Part shown: piece by piece, positions 1-13,158 of the stretch
How positions within the stretch are numbered: the first letter of the stretch is position 1
Layout of the letters: each line of letters opens with the position of its first letter
Assembly: GCA_964020975.1 (NCBI GenBank)
Contig: OZ026630.1
Location: forward strand, 27,116,137-27,180,136
Length of the DNA: 64,000 nt
Reading direction: 5' to 3'
From: Hermodice carunculata
Lineage: Eukaryota; Annelida; Polychaeta; Eunicida; Amphinomidae
Notes under the pieces: generated by a model
Database searches by the model: none
Told to the model about the DNA's origin: nothing
What the model saw: the letters and a program-made list of their open reading frames with translations, nothing else
Program-made: the position numbers and the translations under genes

Positions 1-129
1 TGTTGATGCATACCACATACATGTATTTACAGGTAATTTGGATGTAATACAAAATTCCTTTTGAAAAGAATTGATAAAAATAGGTACAAAATTTCGGACA
101 TGACCTAAGTTGAACATTGACAGTATTTT

Positions 130-1640
130 TCAGAACACATGTAATGCTTTTGATTCCTACTGTATGAAATGGGCAAAGAAAGAAAAAGTAGAATTTCAAA
201 GATTTGAAGGATGGTAATCAAACTTGAAAAGAGTCTTTAGAAATATAATTTATCGTTACAAACCCCATATTAAGAATTTCAGTATGGTAAATTGAAAGCA
301 ACGTAAGGTTTCAGAAGCAACCCAAGAATTACAAGAAAGATTTGTAAATACTAAAAATGATTAGGTAGGTAACAATTTGGGGATCATCTGCAAAAATAGT
401 ATCTGGATGTTTTGCATAATGAAATTGGCATAATCAATATTTCAAGCTTAAGAGGAAATGGCGTATATAAACTACACAAACAATCATTGCTAATTTGATA
501 GGTACACATAAGGATGAGATGAAAAGAAATTTTAATATAAAATTTATGAAGAGGACTCCTCTATTCCACTTTTGTTCTTGATCCCACATTACATAAAACC
601 CCTTTTAAATCAAGATTCAAAGCAGGTGCTTCAAAATGTACAACTAAGCAACTATCAAAGGAATTAACACTGTATTTGAAACATTTCCGTAAATACCGTT
701 ATGCATTTTATAGAAACTGAAATAAATTGTTTTTGTAGTATCAACAATTCTTCCAAGTTCGTATCTAAAATCAAGGATTTAAAAACAAAAAGTATCAACA
801 GTTTTGAATTTTCTACACTGTACACAAATCTACCCACAGATGCAATTAAAACATCTCTTGCAGAATTAATCAGCAAAATGTTTAAACATAATGGTGAACC
901 ATACATAAATATTATATCACATGCAAAGAAAGCACATTGGTCACACAATTAATATTCCAAAAGTAACATTAAATCTCACACTGTTGAAACGTTGATAGAT
1001 GCTATACAATTTCATTTTGACTAATACTTTTGCTCAATTTTAACCATTGGTTTTTCAACAAATAACAGGCATTCCAATGGGCAGCAACTGCTCCACGTTA
1101 CTCGCTGATTTTGATATTGCTTGTGTAGATGTGCAAAATTTTAATGAAATATTGATAATATTGATTGTGTAGATGTGCAAAATTTTAATGAAATTGCCAC
1201 AGAAAAGATGTCCCTATGGAAGGTAACAATTCAGATGAATTCAGAGATGTCTTCTTGGATTTGGATACTCAAGTCTCAAGTGACAGGTTTGGCATTAAAG
1301 TCTACCAAAAATTGATGAGTTTAACTTTGAAGTAGTCAATTATCCTTTCCCTGACAGTACTATTTTCAGAAACTATTGGATGTAATATATTTTTGTCATA
1401 AATTTTGAGGTTTGGCCTTCTTTGTTCTAAATTTCAGGACTTTTCATCCAGAGCCAAATTTATTCACAACAAACCGGAGTCAAGAGGATTCAAGCATGTA
1501 CTTTTGATCAAACACTTCTACACATTTGGCTTTAAATATCCAGGATTGTTAGAAAATTTTGTTTTAATTATTTTAAAGATTTCAGACTTGCCTGTTTTGC
1601 CACTTAATTTTACCTTTGTCATCATTATGTAAATATTCAC
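130..1640 (+). mobile_element. Penelope-like retroelement fragment, copy 1
   Basis: Decayed reverse-transcriptase region of a Penelope-like element (PLE), a retroelement class distinct from LTR elements and LINEs. Seen in order along the plus strand: a segment resembling KTPFKSRFKAGASKCTTKQL near 600-655, then FEFSTLYTNLPTDAIKTSL at about 805-860, then IPMGSNCSTLLADFD near 1073-1115, then FGIKVYQK near 1290, and a C-terminal part with FSSRAKFIHNKPESRGFKH at about 1443-1500. These are the characteristic PLE reverse-transcriptase blocks in the right order. No GIY-YIG endonuclease block was seen. The copy is broken in several places and looks old. A second fragment of the same family lies on the opposite strand at about 51990-52720. 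Assignment to PLE is fairly sure; the ends are approximate and the element may extend left of the window. Confidence 0.8.
1121..1208 (+). repeat. 44-bp tandem duplication inside the Penelope-like fragment
   Basis: The block starting TTGTGTAGATGTGCAAAATT occurs at 1121 and again at 1165, a spacing of 44 bp. The first copies match almost completely through the shared AATTTTAATGAAAT. It is a local duplication that postdates or accompanied decay of the retroelement. Confidence 0.8.
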
Positions 1641-2350
1641 CTTTCTGACATTTTAGGCTAACATGTAAGTATACATTTACTCAATGTTAACAATTACTCA
1701 GTTTGGCTATCCTACACCAGGGCCGGGATTCAGCCATAGGCTGTCCTGAGTACTTGGTCAGAAATTGGCAGTATTTAGTCAATTGTCACAAATTGGAGTC
1801 ATTCTTTTAATACACAAACTAAGGGTTTACAACTAAATTGAAGTGGGTTTCTTGAGGACTTTCATAGTAAGGAAAAGGTGTCATCATGGTTTACATTTCT
1901 GGTACAGGATGTCCATTGCTACAAGTACTTGTTAGGAATTCCCCAGATTAATACAGGTGTCTGGCTGTAACTGTTTATTTTGTAATCACTTGGATTGAAT
2001 ATCTAACCCGAGTTTGTTTCTACCTCAGTTATACACTACCAAGTGGTTGGACTGATGTGTCCTATCCAGCTAGAAAGGGTATCCTAGTTCAGGGGTAAGT
2101 CACTTTATTCTTATCTGAACTTGTATATACTATTTGGTAATTATGTTTGGTTTTTATAGATATTCTACATCCATATTGAAGCTCTGCATTATAAGCAAAA
2201 CGTCATTAATTTAGCAAATTCATCATTTGCCAAGTTTATATGTATTCATTATTATGTGGGTTGTCTTTGCTGAATATTTAGTTCACACAAGGAGCCGCTA
2301 CTCAGATAGACATACACAGGCGCCGAAACATGAACATGTTCTGAGTGGTT
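1641..2350. other. No recognisable feature
   Basis: AT-rich single-copy-looking sequence between the Penelope-like fragment and the first hairpin-ended repeat. A splice-like GGTAAGT occurs near 2094 (AGGGGTAAGTCAC), but no supporting open frame was found. Confidence 0.5.
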
Positions 2351-3316
2351 ATGTCTGTGTGCCAACACAGACATATTGTTTTTCTAGGAATTCTTTCTTT
2401 CTTTTTTCACAGGCAAATTTGTCCGATATTTCATTTGAAAAATATTATATGTAGTAACTTCAAACTTGGTACAATTATACTTCAATAGATGAAGCTTTGC
2501 CTTTTTTGAATCAGAGGTCAAGCCTTTTTTAAAATTATGCAAATGATAGCTAATTAAAGTTTTGAATCTTCAATATCTTATATACTATAGTAGATGTGGT
2601 TTGGAGTGTATAGAAGTTCGATCATAGCTAGAGAAAAAGTCATCTGAAATGTCAAGGCCATGTCAAGGTCAAAGGTCAAAAATAAGTCAAAATATCATTT
2701 TAAAAGTCAAGGTTCACTTCAGGTAGAGGAATTCTCAGGGTCAAAGGCCACTTTCGATGGTAGCTTTCTTCTAGCCATAGTTTGGTCAGTTTTATCCAAT
2801 TTTGTTCATGTTAAGCTCAAAGTGTAGGTTTTGTAACATTGCACATTATTGAAACTTACATGTGACCTCTGAAGGTCAAAGAGCAACATTATTTGGACCT
2901 TTGAAAGTTTTATCCAGCCATACCTCGGCCAATATCCATCCAATATTCTACTCATGTTGGTCTCAAATTGTAGGTATTGCAACACTGCGCATTTTAGTTA
3001 GAACATGTAACCTCTTAAGGGCAAAGGTCAAGGTCATTTGGATCTTTGAAAATTTCATCTTGCCATCACTTGGTCAATTTTCATCTGATTTGATTCATGT
3101 TAGACCTCAATTGTGGGCATTTTAACACTGTATATTTTTGCAATTTACGTGTGGCCTGTAAACGTCTAAGGTTAAGGTCACTTAGACTTTGAAATATTCA
3201 TCCAGCCATAAGCATAATGGAATATGAAGTACCAAAGGACAAAAGTTGTAGCAATTAATATTTACAACTATTGAAGGCAAACAGAGATTTGCTTTGAAGC
3301 AAATCTTCTTCTCTAG
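2351..3316 (+). mobile_element. Helitron/Helentron-like non-autonomous element, copy A (AGGTCA core)
   Basis: Starts with a perfect palindrome, ATGTCTGTGT-gcca-ACACAGACAT (2351-2374), flanked on the left by TT. It continues through a pyrimidine tract (TTCTTTCTTTC, about 2392-2408) and a left arm, and then a core of tandem units of about 143-145 bp: the landmark AGCCAT recurs near 2773, 2916, 3061 and 3204. It ends with a perfect hairpin (stems AGATTTGCTT and AAGCAAATCT, 3285-3306) followed by CTAG at 3313-3316 and then TT. A 3' hairpin followed by CTRR is the Helitron hallmark. Hairpin or inverted-repeat 5' end, microsatellite tract and tandem core match the pearl/HINE type of non-autonomous Helentron described in bivalves. 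It has no coding capacity. The core carries AGGTCA half-sites (for example 2666 and 2673). Classification is an inference from structure. Confidence 0.75.
2666..2678 (+). promoter_or_regulatory. AGGTCA direct repeat with 1-bp spacing (DR1-like)
   Basis: AGGTCA at 2666-2671 and 2673-2678 separated by one A. DR1 arrangements of AGGTCA are bound by RXR, HNF4 and COUP-TF class nuclear receptors. The match is in the sequence; function in this locus is untested. Confidence 0.4.
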
Positions 3317-4123
3317 TTTCTTTCTTTCATTCTTTCTTTAGGCCTACAGGCAAATTTGTGCTACATTTCACTTGTAAAGTATCATACGTAGAAGCTCCAA
3401 ACTTGGCACAATTATACCTCTATAGATGAAGTCTCGCCTTTTTATAATGACAGGTCATGCTTTTCAAAATTATGCAAATGAGGGCTAATTAGAGTTTAAA
3501 TCTTTAAAATCTTATATACTATAGTAGATGTGGTTCCAAGTGTATAGGAGTTTGATCATAGCAGGGCAAAGGTCATCTCAAATGTCAAGGTCACATCAAG
3601 GTCAAAGGCTAATTTTAGGTCAAAATGTCATTTTTAAAGTCAAGGTGCACTTTAGGTAGAGGTCATCTCAAGGTCAAAGGTTATTTCAAGGGCAAAGGCC
3701 ACTTTCGATGGTAGCTTTCTCCTAGCCATAATTTGGGTAATTTGTATCTAATTTTGATCTTGTTTGGCTCAAATTGTAACTATTGTAACAATGCACATTT
3801 TAAACCTTGAATTGGACCTCTAAATGTCCAAAAATCAATCATTTGGACTTTGGAAAGTTTCACCCAGCCTTACCTCGGCCAATTTCCATCCAATTTTAAT
3901 TATGTTAGACTTAAATTGTTGGTATCGTAACATTCTACATTTTTTAAATTTACATGTGACCTGTAAAGGTCAAAGGTCAAGGTCATTTGGACTTTGAAAT
4001 TTTCATTTAGCCATCAGCTTAATGGAATGTGAAGTACCAAAAGACAAAATTTGTACCATTTAATATTTAAAACTTTTGAAGGCACACAGACAGATTTGCT
4101 CTGAAGCAAAACTTCCTTTCTAG
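3317..4123 (+). mobile_element. Helitron/Helentron-like element, copy B (AGGTCA core), head-to-tail with copy A
   Basis: Begins directly after the CTAG of copy A with the pyrimidine tract (TTCTTTCTTTCATTC) and lacks its own 5' palindrome. It then follows copy A closely: left arm with GGCAAATTTGTGCTAC, AAACTTGGCACAATTATACC, AGGTCA-rich core, AGCCAT landmarks, and a 3' end reading ACACAGACAGATTTGCT then CTAG at 4120-4123 followed by TT. The pair therefore has one 5' end and two 3' ends. That can arise from bypass of the first 3' terminator during replication, or from unequal exchange. Copy B is about 10 to 20 percent diverged from copy A by eye. Confidence 0.7.
3967..3985 (+). promoter_or_regulatory. 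Triple AGGTCA cluster (DR1 plus DR0, includes TCAAGGTCA)
   Basis: AGGTCA half-sites at 3967, 3974 and 3980. The first two form DR1 and the last two abut (DR0). TCAAGGTCA at 3977-3985 equals the extended half-site of ERR/SF-1-type monomeric nuclear receptors. The same triple arrangement is present on the other strand in copy E at 51028-51046. Sequence match is direct; binding is an inference. Confidence 0.45.
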
Positions 4124-5155
4124 TTACCCTCTGATGACCCTTTAATCCATTTGGGCTAAAACAAGCCTATGTCAAAATTCTGCAGAGGAACGTGTGCAAT
4201 ATGGATAATTGTACTTCCACATGTATATAGGCTAGACAGTGACAGATTTGCTTATGCAGAGTAAAAATGTTCGGACTGCGGAATAAGGTTATGACTATAG
4301 TAGCAAGTGGTTCTGGACAAAAAGACACAGATATAATCATATATTCGACCAACTTTATAAATTACATACCAAAGGTACAAAGAAAAAGGGAGACTTCTTT
4401 GTTGCAGATAATGAATGCTGCGCGTCGTGGAGGACGGCGCTACTCGAAGATTTTGGTAACACGGAACTCAGCCAAGCAAGGTAGCCAGCTGTCTATTTGT
4501 TTTAGCATAAGTATAGACGATATGCATTTCAGTAACTTGGTTAATTACGTAGTCTGCACAGCTTTTTAAATTCCCCATAAAGATAAAAAAAGATATACTT
4601 TGTTTCTTGAGGATCGGCAAACGAAGAAGTAGCAGTTCTAACTCTTTATACCGTTATGAAGCAATTGAGGTACAGTGTCCAATCATTTACACATGAAGTG
4701 TCCAACCTGCATGCATACCGCGACTGTGTAAATTTTGTAATTGATTTGCCCACTTTTGTCGTTAAGCATGGGTAGTATACATGCTGGTCTGTTGGGCTGT
4801 TTGGTCCGCTAGAAACTCTTCTGCACTGGCAACGATATTTGAGATGTAGATTAGGTCTACTAGACTGACTGATAATATCGTAGTTTACAGCTGATGAGGT
4901 TTTTAGTGAGAAAGAACCTTACATTATATGCACAATTGAAATGACCAGATTGCTTGTGGAAAGATTTTGTTCAATGCAAAGAAGCAGCCCTTGACCTACC
5001 GAAGTATTGATTATCATGCAGAATAACAAGACAAGTCCAAATGCTCCACGCAAGTACGCAGTTTCCTTATGCTTAATATAACCACGTTCGGACCTCCCCC
5101 AGGCCAAGAGAAAGTGGTATTTGTTCAATGTATGACTACAAGTTCTTTATAAATA
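4124..5155. other. No recognisable feature
   Basis: Mixed-composition sequence. A 100-codon open frame on the plus strand (4267-4569) has no family resemblance I recognise and is within chance for this length of DNA. Confidence 0.5.
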
Positions 5156-5450
5156 TACTACTGGGAAAAAAGGTGCCACCCTTATCCGTACAACATGGCC
5201 CGCTCTAAATATGCCTTTTTGAAAAAAAATGGGTGTCGCATGGAATATTATGTAACATCAAAAGGATAGCTTGCGGTATGCCTGAGTAGTCACACAGTCA
5301 TATACAAAAATGTCCTGAAAACAAGACACCAGCCAGAGAGGTGCAAAACGTGTGTCTGGTATTGGGGTGCCTATGGGCTTTATAAGGGGGCCCTGGCACT
5401 ACTGAGATCAATATGAATACACAATGCCATGGCATACGGGTCACTCACAA

Positions 5451-6240
5451 ATGTCTGAATCTAACAGGGGCAAAATCATTGGGATGTTGGAGGCTGGCCT
5501 TTCCCATCAGGGGATTGCCAGGATAATGGGGTGCTCCAGGCAATCGGTAAAAAGGTGATGAGACCGTTTCCAGAAAACTAGAGGATGCTAGACGAAGGCT
5601 GGATCTGGGCGACCAAGACTGTCAGATAGGACAGATGACTGTTACTTGATCCAGTGTGTGAAGAGGCAAAGCTAGGTTTAATTCTTTCCACCGAACGGTA
5701 TCATCAGCACTGGCGACAGGCCTGCAAAATCTGAGCATCACAGTCTACCATTAACAAGAGACTAGGATCGACCAGACTTAGAGCATAGCCCACTGCGCTG
5801 CCATCCCTCTCAGTCCTGCAAACAAGACACGACGGGTACAGTGGTATAAAGAACATGCAGCCTGGACCACAAATCAATGGAACAGATCGAGTGATATGGT
5901 CTGAAGAATCTCAATTCTGCTTGGATTATCATTATAGAAGAATAAGGGTTAGACTAATGCCTTCCGAGAGGTTCATAGAAGGAGGTATAGTTGAACATGA
6001 CTGCTACAGAGTGTCATGATGTACAGGGGGGGGGGGGATTACAGCAACAGGGAAAACAGCTCTCATCAGGGTGAACGGGACACTAACAGGTCAGCTATGT
6101 AGATGAGATCCTGCCCACAGTTGACAAATGGCTCCAACAAAACCCAGGGTTACTGTTTCAATAGGATAACGCACGACCACACTATTCCCGAGTCAGGCGC
6201 AGTATCTACAGCAAATCAATATCCTAGCTCTGGATTTCCC
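5451..6240 (+). pseudogene. Tc1-like transposase, N-terminal and central part
   Basis: Start chosen at the ATG at 5451 because it opens a helix-turn-helix segment containing GKIIGMLEAGLSHQGIARIM and then GCSRQSVKR, the usual Tc1 DNA-binding start. Further on come SGRPRLSDRTDD-like residues near 5610-5640 and RRVQWYKEHAAWTTNQWN near 5830-5882. The first catalytic block reads VIWSEESQFCL (5891-5924). The family consensus has SDES, so the first catalytic Asp is replaced by Glu. The second catalytic block DNARPHYSRV is at about 6164-6195. Several frame changes and stops separate these blocks, for example just after the helix-turn-helix and just before DNARPH, so the enzyme is dead. Reading ends at LALDFP, where an unrelated insertion begins. 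The family normally cuts and pastes itself at TA sites. Confidence 0.85.
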
Positions 6241-6630
6241 CATATGTATTTATAATTTTCAGCTGAACCAAAACATGATGCAGAAGTGCATGCCGGGGCA
6301 GGGCAACCCAGTCCGCTTCCAAACCCAGTGGCAGCGGACCGGGCTGTGGACTCCATGGCCACACTGCCGTTCTCACCTAATTTCAACAGACCCAACTCAA
6401 CCAAACACTCCTTGGTCAAATTAGTTACTAGATATTAATGACAGTTTTTGTTATAGCTACGTATCATTTTTGACAATCTAGTCCAATTGGCACTCGCAAT
6501 GATTTCTCGTAATTATAAGTGATATGTGTCTGGTGGTTATATTTGTACTGCACACGCATAAATGTATCTGCTTTTATTTTTCCCCTCCTCTACTTGAGTG
6601 CAATAAAATATTATCCCATTGTTGCCATGG
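6240..6630. other. About 390-bp insertion inside the Tc1 transposase
   Basis: The transposase breaks off at LALDFP (6240) and resumes in its normal order with a sequence corresponding to ARSSDLSPVELLWDVLG at about 6631. The intervening block is foreign to the transposase. It starts with an acceptor-like ATTTATAATTTTCAG (6247-6261) followed by a relatively GC-rich open frame of about 58 codons on the plus strand, containing PVAADRAVDSMATLPFSPNF, which ends in TAA at 6437. No terminal repeats or clear target-site duplication were found. It could be a short non-autonomous transposon or a captured host segment. Confidence 0.55.
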
Positions 6631-6841
6631 CCAGCCGGTTCTTCTGACCTGTCCCCGTCGAGCTTTTGTGGGATGTGCTTGGAATCAGGGATGAGTTTGA
6701 AGAATCCACAGCCACCCTGAACCAACTGGCACAGGGTGTCACATACCAGTGGAATCACAAACCCCAGGTTGACAGCACCAAGCTGACAAGCAGCACGCCA
6801 ATTAAGCCGGATCCGAGCTTGCTTACAGAAGTATGGTGGTG
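6631..6841 (+). pseudogene. Tc1-like transposase, C-terminal part
   Basis: Carries the third catalytic block (VELLWDVLG, with the Glu that completes the DDE triad) near 6658-6684, then STATLNQLAQGVTYQWNH and PQVDSTKLTSSTP, which are the usual final helices of Tc1 transposases with the family's short distance from the catalytic Glu to the stop. It is separated from its upstream half by the block at 6240-6630. Confidence 0.8.
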
Positions 6842-6905
6842 ACACCCGTTATTGATTCATGAAGCCTCCCAACAACAACAATAACCAAAAAGGGCCTTTT
6901 AAGGA

Positions 6906-8753
6906 CCACAATCCCCCCCCCCCCCCGAAAAAGAGATATGAGAAGCAATGGTGTAATAAAGTAAACAAACTCCCCACACACATCCTCATAATACGTGCAT
7001 AATGTTGAACTGGGGTGCGGGGGAGGGGGCATCTTTTTCCCCAGCAGTATATTGGAACACATCACATTACCGTTCTATTGGAGCGTTTACATGATGCATG
7101 TAATACGAACAAACCAGCTTTACATATTTTATTTCCTTTGAATCTTTATTAAATGTGGATGTATGTTTAGAGTCTTTAATTAAAAAGATCTTTGTAAAAG
7201 ACTCTCATAATATACTATCAAAGTAAACAGGTAGATTCATCGTTTGCGTATGTATGTATGTATGTACGTATGTATGTATGTATGTGTATATTCACACATC
7301 TCTTTGTGTGATTAGAAGTATTGAGTTTGTGCCGTCTGCAACGTCTCAATCGCAAACACACATATGAATGCAAGATCTAAAATGATGCATGCGCTCCATT
7401 ACATGTGGCCCCAGCTAATGCTACATACCAGCATTTCATAAGGGATCACCCCTTAAACGCTCCATATAATTGTAATGCGAGATATCCTTTAAGTTATATA
7501 GCCATTTTGTTGTATTCTTTGACTCGTGGCCGACGCCACAAGGGCTGCTCGGCAAAATAGTCTCTTTGATGTGAAAGGTTTAATTGTTTCGGGCAACAAG
7601 TTAAACACGCAATAAACCTTCTAATAGTAGCACTTAATCGTCAACTCTTTGCTCTTATTTTTCAGGGCAGCACGTTAAATGCTTAATAAACTATGTTGTG
7701 GCAAAACGTAATCTTGGACTCTTTTCTAAATTCATGTAATCAATTTGATAAGACAAGGAGTTTGTCTAGAATATATATATGTATATATATATATATATAT
7801 AAATTCACATTCCCTTTAACATCTATTTGGAGCAGCAGAATGCAACGTGAACCACGGTTCTGCAACAAACACACAGAAAACTGTTAACTATGACATCACC
7901 TAGCATTTCTAGATACCTGTAATACTTTTATCATTATCAATCAAGGGGGAAAATCTACAATGTATGTGAAACGTGAGCGGCATTCCTTTGAGTGTGGAAA
8001 AAAATTTGATCGCGAAATGAGCCAAATCGCTATCTCGGCACATTTGGTCATTGTCAAATTGAAGCCAGGGTTCATTCAAAACAGAATTTGATCTACTGAT
8101 ATAACTTATTAGGCTACCCTGGTAAGCAGAATATTTTCCAATTTTCAACTGCACCAGCAGTAACCTGAGAACTCATAAAGGGCAAACCTCACAGAGCATG
8201 CCCAGCTGAAAGGATGATTTTTTTCAGAGTGCTATGTTTGTATCTTCTACGCGATAGAAAATCAGTATTGCTTCACTTAGAGGTACCTTTGGCACCTCAT
8301 GTAAACAGTAACGACAAAAAGATAACGATGTATTTATTACTTGTGTCCTTGGTTAAATTGCAACTTAGATCAAATAGGTCAAAGATCAGAAAATCGCCGG
8401 CTGTTCTGTTGGTATTCTTAAAGCCCATGTACGACATAAAAACGCCCAATTAGGTTATCCCTGATAAATCCTGAAAATTTGGTTTCAAGGAGATCCCGAT
8501 TGCCTTTGTCATTGAATTTTGCTTGGACATCGCCTTAAAAATTATAGGTTGTTGCAATTCAGATGCTGTGCAATTGTATCTGAAACTGTTCCCCTTTACA
8601 TATCGCCAGGGTTGACCCTTGAAACTTTTTACGGGTGGCCTGTTCTGCGTTTTGATTTACTTTATTCCTCTTAATCGCCTTTTTGTAACTGACTTATTTT
8701 ATGCGGTTAGTTAGAGATATGGGATGAGATAGCTTTCCAGCGTCCCCATAATT
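6906..8753. other. No gene; C run and two microsatellites
   Basis: Contains a TATG-type microsatellite (7248-7290), an AT dinucleotide run (7769-7803) and otherwise unremarkable sequence. Several open frames of 60-80 codons occur on both strands; none has recognisable motifs. Confidence 0.5.
7248..7290. repeat. (TATG)n microsatellite
   Basis: About ten TATG units with one TACG interruption. Confidence 0.95.
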
Positions 8754-9048
8754 ATGTCTGTGTGCCAACACAGACAAATTGTTTTTCTAGGAATTCTTTC
8801 TTTCATTCTTTATAGACAAATTTGTCCGAAATTCCATTTGAAAATTATTATACTTAGAAACTCAAAACTTGTCATGATTATACTTCCATAAGTGAAGCCT
8901 TAAAGTAAACGTATTTTGGACTTTGAAATTTTCATACAGCCATAAGCTCAATGGAATGTGAAGTATCAAAGGACAAAAACTGTAGCAATATTCATAACTT
9001 TTGAATGCACACAGACAGACGTGCTTTGAAGCAAACCTTCTTTTCTAG
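8754..9048 (+). mobile_element. Helitron/Helentron-like element, copy C (core deleted)
   Basis: Begins with the same palindromic end, ATGTCTGTGT-gcca-ACACAGACA, flanked by TT on the left. It has the pyrimidine tract and left arm (CAAATTTGTCCGAAATTCC), then jumps straight to the right arm (GACTTTGAAATTTTCATACA, AGCCATAAGCTCAATGG). It ends ACACAGACAGACGTGCTTTG and CTAG at 9045-9048 followed by TT. The tandem core is missing, leaving a 295-bp minimal copy that defines the two conserved arms. Confidence 0.8.
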
Positions 9049-9705
9049 TTTGTCCAATGTACTTTGCCGGACCTAGTAAGACTGGTACACCAAAATATCA
9101 AACTTGCAAACAATACATTTTTGTACGTTCTTGCAGGCTTTAAATACTGTATTATGTTTTGTTGTTGAACCCAATTCAAAACTACAATACTCTTAACTGA
9201 TTATGAACGTTAGCTACGTTTTGATACAGCTGCACACGTGTTGCTCGACCTTGTTACCAGAACATTATTTTTGCACAAATTCTAAAATATCATTTTGACG
9301 CCTGACGTGTTTTTAAAAATATTTTGAAGTTACATGCATGACTGTCAAGCACTCTCTGCACTAAAGCTGCCATTCACTCTTTTATGGCCCACAAGTTTGT
9401 TGTGGCAAGGACAGCATGCACCGAGCAGTTTGGGGATATGGATCAGTAACATCGAGTAACTAGTATCGCCCAGTAACTAGTGGTACCTGAACATCTGTAG
9501 TACAAATATACAGCAACAAATTAATGCAAACAACTTAAATAATAACACCAGAATAAACTTTTGATTATACATGCACGATATACTAGCCGCACACCCCCAA
9601 AATATTTCATAGCTTATTTTAAAGCATGACATGGTTATGGACTCTTTAATGAGTAGCAATTTCAGAGTGGACTGAGTGCCGTCTAATCTATCAGTTTTGT
9701 TTTGG
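9049..9705. other. No recognisable feature
   Basis: AT-rich sequence without repeats or motifs that I can name. Confidence 0.5.
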
Positions 9706-9923
9706 TTTGGGGGGGGGGGTTGGGGGGGGTTTGGGGGGGGTGTTTTTTTTTTTTTTTTTGTTTTTTTTTTTTTTGTTTTTTTTTTTTTTGTTTTTGTTTT
9801 GTTTTTGTTTTTTTTAATTTTTTTTTTGTTGTTTTTGGGGGGGTTGTTTGTTGTTTTTTTTTTTTTTTTTTTGTTTGTTTATTTTTGTTTTTTTTTTGTT
9901 TTTTTTGTTTTTTTTTGTTTTTA
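9706..9923 (+). repeat. G/T-only low-complexity tract with G runs
   Basis: About 215 bases in which the plus strand has almost no A or C. Runs of 8 to 10 G at 9711-9740 and 9837-9843 are separated by T runs. At least four G runs close together could fold as a G-quadruplex. Long open frames across it in all plus frames are artefacts of composition. Confidence 0.85.

Positions 9924-13158
<3,235 letters not shown>

Larger units (their letters stand above)
5160..6905 (+). mobile_element. Tc1-like DNA transposon relic with an internal insertion
   Basis: Contains a decayed Tc1-type transposase (next entries) between imperfect subterminal inverted matches: TGCCTTTTTGAAAAAAAATG with GGGTGTCGC near 5211-5241 on the left, and on the right the reverse complement of GGTGGTGACACCCG (6835-6848) and of AAAAAGGGCC near 6888-6897. 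The element is cut by a block of about 390 bp at 6240-6630. Ends are approximate because the terminal repeats have drifted and a TA target duplication was not resolved. Confidence 0.7.

Noticed and set aside
2640-3250. Evenly spaced repeats considered as a CRISPR array
   Set aside because: Units are contiguous tandem repeats of about 144 bp with no unique spacers, in eukaryotic DNA.
4267-4569. 100-codon plus-strand frame as a gene
   Set aside because: No domain, no splice or promoter support, and chance frames of this size are common in the window.
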